From: Acidobacteriota bacterium
Lineage (GTDB): Bacteria; Acidobacteriota; Thermoanaerobaculia; Gp7-AA8
NCBI GenBank assembly: GCA_003222375.1
Contig: QHVX01000032.1
Location: 1-7,876 of the forward strand
Length of the DNA: 7,876 nucleotides
Reading direction: 5' to 3'
A program made the position numbers and the translations under genes. Shown here piece by piece: positions 1 through 5,829 of the stretch (positions are counted from its first letter, which is position 1; every line of letters begins with the position of its first letter). The notes under the pieces were generated by a model, which did no database searches, was not told the DNA's origin, and was given only the letters and a program-made list of their open reading frames with translations.

Positions 1-381
1 CTCGCCAGGCGTTTGCGCCCCACGCAAAAACAGGAGCGTCAAAATGGCCCTCGCGGGGCGATCGAGCTGGAGATTGGCATCGAGGTTGTGCTCCCACCGC
101 ACCGCCCGCCCGCCCATCACCTTCCACACCAGCTTTTCGCTCTGCAGTCGATCGAGTGCGCTCTGCACATCGCCTTCGCTGAGCTCCATGACCGGCTCGC
201 GATTCGACTTCTGATTGCACGCGGCGATGATCGCATTGAGCGTCAGCGGGTAGTACTCCGGCGTCGACATCTGCTTCTCGGCGAGACTTCCCAACACCCG
301 GGTCTCGCTGGCATCGAGCTCACGGTCGGGGAGCTTGCGCGGTTTGCGCTCGCCATCGAGATCGGTGACGTAATGGCTCAT
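1..381 (-). CDS. YceH/UPF0502 (DUF480) family protein, N-terminal part, cut by window edge
   Basis: Reading the minus strand from the ATG at 381 gives 127 codons open to the left edge. The translation begins MSHYVTDLDGERK and then shows the family hallmark: LDASETRVLGSLAEKQ, TPEYYPLTLNA and CNQKSNREPVMEL, followed by a second helix-turn-helix-like stretch ending RGAQTPGE. These match the UPF0502/YceH family (usually about 215-220 residues), so roughly the C-terminal 40% lies outside the window. The family has a tandem winged-helix fold; its biochemical role is not established. The start is firm: the ATG shares four bases (ATGA) with the stop of the upstream GlpD-like gene, which suggests translational coupling. 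No strong Shine-Dalgarno is visible inside the upstream gene's end. Recognition is from memory of the conserved N-terminal motif; family assignment is very likely, function unknown. Confidence 0.9.
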   Translation of the reverse strand, partial: MSHYVTDLDGERKPRKLPDRELDASETRVLGSLAEKQMSTPEYYPLTLNAIIAACNQKSNREPVMELSEGDVQSALDRLQSEKLVWKVMGGRAVRWEHNLDANLQLDRPARAILTLLFLRGAQTPGE

Positions 382-1511
382 ATCGAAAACTGCGGCTCAC
401 GGGCCGGCCGCGGCTGACCGAAGTAATTATCGACACGCAAGGCAACTTTGCGAGCGAGCGACATGAACGTCGTCATCTTGCCGCCGAAAATATTGATCAG
501 GTTCCCGTGGCGTTGAATCCGGTACTCGCGTCCGATCGCGCTCGGATTCGACGCGCGTCCGACGAGCGGCCGCACGCCGGCGAATGTCGAGGCGACCTCG
601 GCGGATGTGATCGGCTCCCGAATGTAGTGATTGAATCTGCTGATCAGATAGTCGATTTCTTCCTGCGATGCGTGCACGTCATCGAGTGTTCCGCGCTGCA
701 CGACTTCGGTTGTGCCGACCAGCGTCGTCCCCTTCCAGGGCAGTACGAAAAAGACGCGACGATCCGAAGCGGACTGAAGCAGAATTCCGACCTCGCTAAC
801 GCGACGCTTCAGAACGAGATGCGAGCCGCGGACGAGTGACAGCCGATAGCGCGATCGAATGTGATTGGCCTTCAGCAGCTCGTTCATCCATGGTCCCGCG
901 GCGTTGATGACCATCGAAAATCGCTCTTCGCCGCCCGAAGGAGTCTGCACCAGCCAGCCGTCACGATCGCGGCGAAGTCCGGTGACCGGCGTCATTTCGC
1001 GAATGACAGCGCCGTCGCGCCGAGCGGACTCGACGACCGCGCGTACGAGCGCCGCATCGTCGACCTGCGCGTCCCAGTAACTGAACCCTCCGCGCAACCC
1101 CTCGCGCGCCAGCGGAGCCATTTGCGCGAGCTCTTCGGCCGAGCGCGATCGGTGTCGCCGGATGTTGGCCGTGCCGGAGAGAAGGTCATACAGCGTCAGG
1201 CCGATCGCGACCACGAATCGCGGCCGGGGACTGTCGTTATAAATCGGTAACAGGATTTCGATCGGCTTGACCAACTGCGGAAGATGATCGAGCAGCCAGG
1301 CGCGATCGCGCAGCGATTCGCGGACCAGCTCGACGTGGAATCCTTCGAGGTAGCGCAGGCCGCCGTGGATCATTTTCGTCGTGGCGGAAGACGTTTGCGC
1401 GCCGCAGCGGCCGCGTTCGAAAAGTGTTACCTCGTAGCCCTTCCGGACCAGCTCCCACGCCACCCCCGCCCCGTTGATGCCGCCTCCGACGACCGCGATT
1501 CTCACCGTCAA
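378..1511 (-). CDS. GlpD-like FAD-dependent glycerol-3-phosphate dehydrogenase, short form
   Basis: A 377-residue FAD oxidoreductase of the DAO superfamily. In GlpD proteins this fold oxidises sn-glycerol-3-phosphate to dihydroxyacetone phosphate and passes electrons to quinone at the membrane. Visible motifs: the dinucleotide-binding loop GGGINGAG (residues 9-16) with the ribose-binding acidic residue E32; the GlpD signature around MIHGGLRYLE (47-56); YWDAQVDDAALV (145-156); NAAGPWMNEL (203-212); VRGSHLVL (227-234); FVLPWKGTTLVGTTE (255-269); AGVRPL (311-316) with the probable substrate arginine R314; and FGGKMTTF (342-349) near the end. Typical bacterial GlpD has 500 or more residues; this protein stops just after the FAD and substrate domains and lacks the C-terminal helical domain. 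The start is taken as TTG at 1511 because AAGG lies six bases upstream; GTG at 1505 is the alternative. It is followed by the YceH gene with a 4-bp overlap and is divergent from the patatin gene. The exact substrate is inferred. Confidence 0.88.
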   Translation of the reverse strand: MTVRIAVVGGGINGAGVAWELVRKGYEVTLFERGRCGAQTSSATTKMIHGGLRYLEGFHVELVRESLRDRAWLLDHLPQLVKPIEILLPIYNDSPRPRFVVAIGLTLYDLLSGTANIRRHRSRSAEELAQMAPLAREGLRGGFSYWDAQVDDAALVRAVVESARRDGAVIREMTPVTGLRRDRDGWLVQTPSGGEERFSMVINAAGPWMNELLKANHIRSRYRLSLVRGSHLVLKRRVSEVGILLQSASDRRVFFVLPWKGTTLVGTTEVVQRGTLDDVHASQEEIDYLISRFNHYIREPITSAEVASTFAGVRPLVGRASNPSAIGREYRIQRHGNLINIFGGKMTTFMSLARKVALRVDNYFGQPRPAREPQFSI

Positions 1512-1573
1512 ATCGTACCTTGCATCACACGCAAATCATCGGTTGGCAACTTCTTTGAAATGGCTGAGCTTTG
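1512..1573. promoter_or_regulatory. Short divergent intergenic region, GlpD-like / patatin
   Basis: About 60 bp separate the two divergent starts, so promoters for both genes must lie here or inside the opposite gene. Toward the minus strand there is an AAGG Shine-Dalgarno six bases before the TTG start of the GlpD-like gene. Toward the plus strand only a weak GAG (1566-1568) precedes the patatin start. I do not see a convincing paired -35/-10 box on either strand. Confidence 0.3.
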
Positions 1574-2779
1574 GTGACCATACCTGAGCTTGCTCCAGTT
1601 CCGGATAGGGTCGATGACGACCGCGGCGACCTCGCCATCATGCGCACCGGCGGCCGGGCCCGAGCGGCCTATCAGGTCGGCCTCCTGCGAGGCATCGCCA
1701 AACATTTCCCCGATTTGCAGTTTGAGATCATCACAGGGGTCTCGGCCGGCGCAATCAACGCAATGTTCCTGGCCGCCAAATCGGGCCCATTGGCGAAAAA
1801 AGTCGAGGACCTGACCGACCTCTGGTGCGCACTCGAATGCCATCACGTTTTCAGCCCTAACTACGCGCGACTCATTCCCTTTCGTACCGCCTTGCATGGC
1901 GTGATACCACGCTTTGTCAGCCGCAAGCCGCATGGCCTGTTCAATTCGGATCCCTTGGCGTCGCTTCTGCGCGAGCTGTTCGATAGCCCGATTCATCGCG
2001 CCCCGATTAGCGGCATACGCGAAAATCTCGCGGAAGGCTGGCTGAAGGCGGTTGCACTCATCGGACTCGATTACGCGACTGGTCAGAGTGTGCGCTGGGT
2101 TCAGGGACGCAATCTCGAAATTTTTGAAGGAACTCAACGTAGAAACGTGCCTTGCGAATTGACGGTCGAACACGTTCTGGCATCGGCGGCCCTTCCATTC
2201 GTTTTCCCGGCGGTTTACATCGGCGATCGGTGGTACGGCGATGGCGGCATTCGTTTGTCGGCTCCCCTTTCGCCGGCCGTTCACCTCGGCGCACGTCGTA
2301 TTCTCGCGATGTCGACCGGCTATCAGCGCACTCCCGATGAAGCGAGCCACCCCGGCGTTCGCGGTTATCCACCTGCGGCGCAGCTCATCAGCCAGCTCGT
2401 AAACTCTGTCTTTCTCGACGTGATCGATGAGGACGTCATCCGCATGCAGCGCATGAACGAGATGATCGATCACCTTCCTCCGGTGGAGCGCAACGGCTTC
2501 CGGCGCATCGAGCTTTTGACGCTGCGCCCATCCGTTGATTTGGGCAAACTGGCAGGCGACCACCAGCGCGATCTGCCGCGTAGCATCCGTCTCTTCACGC
2601 GCGCTTTAGGCGCCGACGAGACCGAGTCGCCCGATTTCGTGTCGATGCTGATGTTCGAGCCGCAGTACCTTCGCGAATTGATCGACACCGGCGAGCGCGA
2701 CATCGAATCGCGCCTCGATGACCTGCGCGCGTTCTTCGGCGAAAAGGCGGGGCCTAGAGCAGTGTCCCGCGCAGAATAA
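1574..2779 (+). CDS. Patatin-like phospholipase/acyl hydrolase
   Basis: A 401-residue patatin-domain protein, expected to be a serine-aspartate dyad lipid acyl hydrolase. Using the GTG start, the nucleophile elbow GVSAG has S57, and the catalytic aspartate is D223 in YGDGGIR; both dyad residues are present. The N-terminal strand and oxyanion loop read MRTGGRARAAYQVGLLR; the usual form in this subfamily is TGGGARAAYQVG, so the third glycine is replaced by R28. The C-terminal half has the subfamily features PSVDLGKLA, LPRSIRLFTRALG and SMLMFEPQYLRELI. No signal peptide or membrane segment is seen, so a cytoplasmic or peripheral location is likely. The start is uncertain: TTG 1571, GTG 1574 (better spacing from GAG) or ATG 1640, the last of which would leave no residues before the oxyanion loop. 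It is divergent from the GlpD-like gene and convergent with mgtE. Its last nine codons and stop lie in a diverged antisense copy of the mgtE 3' end. Confidence 0.9.
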   Translation: MTIPELAPVPDRVDDDRGDLAIMRTGGRARAAYQVGLLRGIAKHFPDLQFEIITGVSAGAINAMFLAAKSGPLAKKVEDLTDLWCALECHHVFSPNYARLIPFRTALHGVIPRFVSRKPHGLFNSDPLASLLRELFDSPIHRAPISGIRENLAEGWLKAVALIGLDYATGQSVRWVQGRNLEIFEGTQRRNVPCELTVEHVLASAALPFVFPAVYIGDRWYGDGGIRLSAPLSPAVHLGARRILAMSTGYQRTPDEASHPGVRGYPPAAQLISQLVNSVFLDVIDEDVIRMQRMNEMIDHLPPVERNGFRRIELLTLRPSVDLGKLAGDHQRDLPRSIRLFTRALGADETESPDFVSMLMFEPQYLRELIDTGERDIESRLDDLRAFFGEKAGPRAVSRAE

Positions 2780-2787
2780 ACACCGCC
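2752..2787. repeat. Left copy of duplicated mgtE 3' end (copy A)
   Basis: These 36 bases match 2853-2888 at 29 of 36 positions by hand count. On the minus strand, 2786-2754 would encode AVFILRGTLL followed by TAG; intact MgtE ends ALFILRGTLL followed by TAG. Of the five codons that differ, four are synonymous (ATT/ATC, CTG/TTG, CGC/AGA, CTG/CTT) and one gives V instead of L. This pattern suggests that copy A was once part of a functional mgtE reading frame. It now supplies the antisense C-terminus and stop codon of the patatin gene. Confidence 0.75.
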
Positions 2788-2852
2788 TTTGGAGTGCGGT
2801 GCCTTGGCACCGCTTTGGGGCCGCGGCTCGCCGCGGCTGCCGAAAACTAATT
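2788..2852. repeat. Palindromic intergenic repeat with two hairpins
   Basis: Two strong inverted repeats sit in tandem between the mgtE-tail copies. Hairpin 1 at 2796-2813 is GCGGTGCC-TT-GGCACCGC, perfect on all eight pairs. Hairpin 2 at 2820-2837 is GCCGCGG-CTCG-CCGCGGC, perfect on seven pairs. Hairpin 1 is framed by TTTGGAGT and TTTGGGG. The plus strand reads MECGALAPLWGRGSP when translated from 2789, resembling the ECGxLxPLW frames I remember from dispersed repeats in soil Verrucomicrobia. It is therefore probably one copy of a genome-wide REP-like element. Its multiplicity cannot be seen in one window. Confidence 0.65.
2796..2837. terminator. Possible bidirectional terminator formed by the tandem hairpins
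   Basis: The two GC-rich stem-loops lie exactly between the converging stops of the patatin gene (2779) and mgtE (2855), where a shared transcription terminator would be expected. Neither stem is followed by a proper run of T residues on either strand; only TTT follows hairpin 1 on the plus strand. The structure is clear, but the terminator role is inferred from position and hairpin strength only. Confidence 0.35.
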
Positions 2853-2888
2853 GCCTAGAGAAGTGTCCCTCTCAAGATAAACAGCGCT
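2853..2888. repeat. Right copy of duplicated mgtE 3' end (copy B, in the intact gene)
   Basis: This is the genuine 3' terminus of mgtE (minus-strand codons for ALFILRGTLL and the TAG at 2857-2855) and pairs with copy A at 2752-2787. The direct-repeat spacing is 101 bp from copy start to copy start. Similarity stops sharply on both sides of the 36 bases. Confidence 0.75.
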
Positions 2889-4240
2889 ACCGTGAAATAG
2901 ATGCACAGCCCCGTCACGTCGACGAGTGTCGCGACGAACGGCGCGGAGCTGGTGGCGGGATCGAATCCGAGTTTTCGCAGAATGAAAGGCAGCATGCTGC
3001 CGGCCAGCGTTCCAAAGGTCACCACGCCGATGAGCGAGGCCCAGACCGTGAAGGCCACCAGCATGTAGTGCTTGCCGTAATCCGTGAAGTGCAACTTTTC
3101 CCACAGGAAGATCCGAACGAAACCGATCGCGCCGAGGAGAGCGCCGAGGGCGACGCCGGAGAGGAGCTCGCGACGAAAAACTTTGTACCAGTCGCGAAGC
3201 CGCAGCTCGCGCAGCGCGAGCGAGCGGATGATCAGCGACGTCGCTTGCGATCCAGAATTCCCGCCGCTGCTGATGATCAGCGGAACGAACAGCGCGAGGA
3301 CGACCGCGTGCGCGATCTCACCTTCGAAGTAAGTCATCGCCGTGGCCGTCAGCATTTCGCCCAGGAATAGCGCGGAGAGCCAGCCGGCGCGTTTGCGGAT
3401 CATCGAGAAAACGTCGACATTCAGATACGGCGCGTCGAGCGCTTCCATGCCGCCGAGTTTCTGCATGTCTTCGGTCGCTTCCTGCTCGGCGACGTCGAGG
3501 ATGTCGTCGACCGTGATGATGCCCAGCATGTGTCCGTCCGCATCAGTGACCGGCAGTGCGAGGCGGTCGTATCGCTCGAACGCCTTGAGGACTTCCTCGC
3601 GATCAACGGTGGCGAACAATGAGACCATCGGCGGATCCTGAATCTCCATCACGGGCGTGTTCGGATCGGCGAGAACGAGCGACGCGAGCCGGATGTCTTC
3701 CACCAGCTTCCCGCGCTCATCGACGATGTAGACCACGTTGATGGTTTCCATCCCGCGACCCGTTTTCCGAATGTGCTCGAGCGCTTCGCCGGCGCGCATC
3801 TTGGGATCGATCGTGACGTACTTGGGCGTCATGTAACGGCCGGCGGTTTCTTCGGGATATCCAAGCAGCCAGCTCGTGTTTTTCAGCTCGTCCGGTGACA
3901 GCGTCGCCAGAAGCCGGCGCGTGACCTCAGCCGGCATCTCTTCGAAAAGACGCGTACGGTCATCGGGCGGCATCGCCTGCAACACTCCGCGAACCTGCTC
4001 GTTCGTGAGGGCAGCGATGAGCTCTTCCTGATGATCGGGTGGCAGATAGGAGAAAACCTCGCCCGCCTGGTCTTTCGGAAGGACGCGAAAGACAAACGCT
4101 TCTTCTTCCGGCGGCAGAGCGATGATCAGATCGGCCACATCGGACGGATTCATGCCGCGAATCCGGCCGCGCAACTGGTCCCAGTTTCGATTCTGGATCA
4201 ATTCACGAAGAGAATTGCCAACTTCAACGGTGTCCAGCAT
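2855..4240 (-). CDS. mgtE: Magnesium transporter MgtE
   Basis: A 461-residue, full-length MgtE Mg2+ channel/transporter of the inner membrane. Domain order is canonical: acidic, helical MgtE_N domain (about 10-130); CBS1 beginning at the YMTPKYVTI strand (about 136-195); CBS2 (about 198-258, ending in GIITVDDILDVAEQEATEDM); a connecting helix; then the transmembrane domain (about 285-458). The membrane part shows the family signature SSGGNSGSQATSLIIRSLA (324-342) and the pore segment LVDVTGLCIYF with D441, which corresponds to the ion-selectivity aspartate of characterised MgtE. In that family the cytosolic N and CBS domains bind Mg2+ and close the pore when intracellular Mg2+ is high. The ATG at 4240 is used; homologues normally begin shortly before the N domain. 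The gene is divergent from the SARP-receiver gene (59-bp gap) and convergent with the patatin gene. Its last codons are duplicated at 2752-2787. Confidence 0.96.
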   Translation of the reverse strand: MLDTVEVGNSLRELIQNRNWDQLRGRIRGMNPSDVADLIIALPPEEEAFVFRVLPKDQAGEVFSYLPPDHQEELIAALTNEQVRGVLQAMPPDDRTRLFEEMPAEVTRRLLATLSPDELKNTSWLLGYPEETAGRYMTPKYVTIDPKMRAGEALEHIRKTGRGMETINVVYIVDERGKLVEDIRLASLVLADPNTPVMEIQDPPMVSLFATVDREEVLKAFERYDRLALPVTDADGHMLGIITVDDILDVAEQEATEDMQKLGGMEALDAPYLNVDVFSMIRKRAGWLSALFLGEMLTATAMTYFEGEIAHAVVLALFVPLIISSGGNSGSQATSLIIRSLALRELRLRDWYKVFRRELLSGVALGALLGAIGFVRIFLWEKLHFTDYGKHYMLVAFTVWASLIGVVTFGTLAGSMLPFILRKLGFDPATSSAPFVATLVDVTGLCIYFTVALFILRGTLL

Positions 4241-4299
4241 CAGGCGTCTCCCCGTGCGAGATTAAGCGATAATGCTGGTAATCGTACCGACGTCGTTTC
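4241..4299. promoter_or_regulatory. Divergent intergenic region, mgtE / SARP-receiver gene
   Basis: Only 59 bp separate the two ATG starts. On the plus strand GATAAT at 4268-4273 resembles a -10 box and would place a transcript start about 20 bp before the ATG at 4300, but no -35 match lies at the right spacing. The gap is far too short for a Mg2+-sensing M-box leader in front of mgtE. No clear Shine-Dalgarno is seen before the plus-strand gene. Confidence 0.25.
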
Positions 4300-5436
4300 A
4301 TGGCGCTGCTGCAAATTAGTCTTCTCGGTGATCTGCAGATGCGGTCTGCCGCTGGATCGCTGTTTACGATTTCCGCGAAAAAATCGCAGGCGCTGATGGC
4401 GTATCTGGCCGTGAAGCCTTCGCAGCGGGTGTCGCGTGAAAAGATCGCGTCGCTGTTGTGGAGCAGCACCGGCCCCGATCAAGCACGACAGAGTCTGCGT
4501 CAGACTCTGTCGACTCTACGCAAAGAGCTCGGGCAGCTTTCGCCCGACGCCAAGGTCCTGATCGAAGAAAACGATCTCCTCGGACTCGAAGAATCATTGG
4601 TCGAGTGCGATGTCGCGGCGTTCGAGCCCCTGGTGGCGTCAGGAACGGAAGAAGCGCTCACCAAAGCGTCGCAGCTTTATCGCGGCGATCTCCTCGACGG
4701 CTTTCAGATTAATGAGGAGCGCTTCGATCAATGGGTGATCGCTGAGCGCGATCGGCTGCATCGCATGGCGCTTCGGGCGCACGCGCAACTACTCGAATTG
4801 CAGTCGCGGCGGGGTGCCATCGATGACGCCATTGCCACCGCACAACGCTCGCTGCGCATCGACATCCTTCAGGAACCGATGCACCGCTCCCTCATGCGTC
4901 TGTACGTGCAGAGCGGCGATCTGGTCAATGCCCTCCAGCAATACGAGACGTGCGCAAGAGTCCTCAAGCGCGAGCTCCGCATCGAGCCGGACGCCGAAAC
5001 GAAGGCGTTGTCCCGCGACATCCTCGCGCTTCGCGCCAAGACGAGCGCGCAGGGCGTGCCGGCGGAACAGGTCCGCAAGAATGTGCTGGTGGTCGAAGAC
5101 AACGTACTGAATCGCGAGTTGATCAGCGCTCTTCTAAAGGCGGCCGGCTACAACGCGCTGATCGCGAAGGATGGCGCCGAGGCGTTGATGACGATCGGGC
5201 GAGAGAGAGTCGACTTGATGCTCCTCGATGTCGACCTGCCATTCATCGATGGCCACAGCCTCCTGCAGGCGGTTCGCGAGAACGGCCTCGAGATTCCTGC
5301 GATTTTCATCTCCGGCCTTCCAGGAGAAGAGGTTGAGATCAAGGCGTTTGCGGTCGGCGCCGCTGATTTCATCCGGAAGCCGGTGAAGAACAACATCCTT
5401 CTGGCGCGGGTCGCGAAAGTCCTCAACATCGAGTAG
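4300..5436 (+). CDS. SARP/BTAD-type regulator with C-terminal receiver domain
   Basis: A 378-residue protein with three parts. Residues 1-96 (LQISLLGDLQMRSAAG, then SREKIASLLW and ARQSLRQTLSTLRKEL) form a winged-helix DNA-binding domain like that of SARP/AfsR regulators. Residues about 104-247 (CDVAAFEPLV, LYRGDLLDGFQ, ERFDQWVIAERDRL, then TPR-like helices ending RELRIEPDAETKAL) are a bacterial transcriptional activation domain (BTAD). Residues 260-378 are a complete CheY-like receiver: acidic pair E266/D267, phospho-acceptor D310 in LLDVDLP, switch serine S338 and lysine K360 in IRKPV. All key phosphorylation residues are present, so phosphorelay control of this cytoplasmic transcription factor is inferred. 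The usual response-regulator order is receiver first, so this arrangement is reversed. The single-receiver gene follows 42 bp downstream, probably in the same transcript; mgtE lies divergently upstream. The target genes and partner kinase are not visible. Confidence 0.9.
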   Translation: MALLQISLLGDLQMRSAAGSLFTISAKKSQALMAYLAVKPSQRVSREKIASLLWSSTGPDQARQSLRQTLSTLRKELGQLSPDAKVLIEENDLLGLEESLVECDVAAFEPLVASGTEEALTKASQLYRGDLLDGFQINEERFDQWVIAERDRLHRMALRAHAQLLELQSRRGAIDDAIATAQRSLRIDILQEPMHRSLMRLYVQSGDLVNALQQYETCARVLKRELRIEPDAETKALSRDILALRAKTSAQGVPAEQVRKNVLVVEDNVLNRELISALLKAAGYNALIAKDGAEALMTIGRERVDLMLLDVDLPFIDGHSLLQAVRENGLEIPAIFISGLPGEEVEIKAFAVGAADFIRKPVKNNILLARVAKVLNIE

Positions 5437-5478
5437 CCGAGCTTGCCAGTCTCGTGGGCCGGTCCTAGATTGCTTGCC

Positions 5479-5829
5479 ATGAAGCTTCTCATCGTCGAAG
5501 ACAATCCGCTGATCGCCGCCGCCATCGAGAAAGCCGGCGAGTGCCTCAACTTGCAGGCCGACCTCGCGACCGACGGTTGGGACGCGATCGAGAAGCTTCA
5601 GAACGAGCAGTACAGCGCGATCGTTATCGACACCGACCTGCCGCGCCACAGCGGGTACGGCGTGGTCACGTATCTGGTCGAGGAAGTTGGCGATCATCTC
5701 GATAATGTGCTCCTCATGACCACCTCCGATCACGCCACCGTGCGCCAGCACACCTGCGGGAGCCTGCACGTGATCGAGAAAACGGAGAAAGTCGAAGACA
5801 TCGTCGCTGCGCTGCACCCTCAAGAGTGA
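5479..5829 (+). CDS. Single-domain response regulator (CheY-like receiver)
   Basis: A 116-residue stand-alone receiver with no output domain. It begins MKLLIVEDNPLIAAAI, with acidic residues E7/D8. The phospho-acceptor is D51 in IVIDTDLP, followed by the usual RHSGYGV loop. T81/T82 in LLMTTSDH supply the switch hydroxyl. K101 in VIEKTEKVEDI takes the place of the conserved lysine, although the usual following proline is missing. The ATG at 5479 is chosen because it gives the canonical receiver N-terminus; an upstream TTG in frame at 5443 would add 12 residues with no family similarity. No Shine-Dalgarno is obvious. It lies 42 bp after the SARP-receiver gene in the same direction, so it may act in the same phosphorelay as a phosphate shuttle or sink, or by protein-protein contact. 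Its end overlaps the convergent decarboxylase gene by 10 bp. Confidence 0.9.
   Translation: MKLLIVEDNPLIAAAIEKAGECLNLQADLATDGWDAIEKLQNEQYSAIVIDTDLPRHSGYGVVTYLVEEVGDHLDNVLLMTTSDHATVRQHTCGSLHVIEKTEKVEDIVAALHPQE

Noticed and set aside
13..417. Plus-strand open frame of 134 codons
   Set aside because: It is antisense to the YceH-family gene, whose minus-strand translation matches a conserved family; the plus-strand product is arginine/histidine-rich with no recognisable motif.
1508..2563. Long minus-strand open frame (351 codons) opposite the patatin gene
   Set aside because: The plus strand carries the patatin dyad and family motifs throughout. The antisense product shows no domain and looks like a consequence of high GC and codon bias.
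2789..3370. Plus-strand open frame of 193 codons starting MECGALAPLW
   Set aside because: Its first part comes from the palindromic repeat and the rest is antisense to mgtE; the charged, low-complexity product has no family signature.
4241..4299. Mg2+ riboswitch (M-box) in front of mgtE
   Set aside because: The gap is only 59 bp, too short for an M-box, and no matching stems were seen.
5443..5478. Upstream TTG start for the single-domain receiver
   Set aside because: The added 12 residues do not resemble a receiver N-terminus, whereas MKLLIVEDN from the ATG at 5479 does.
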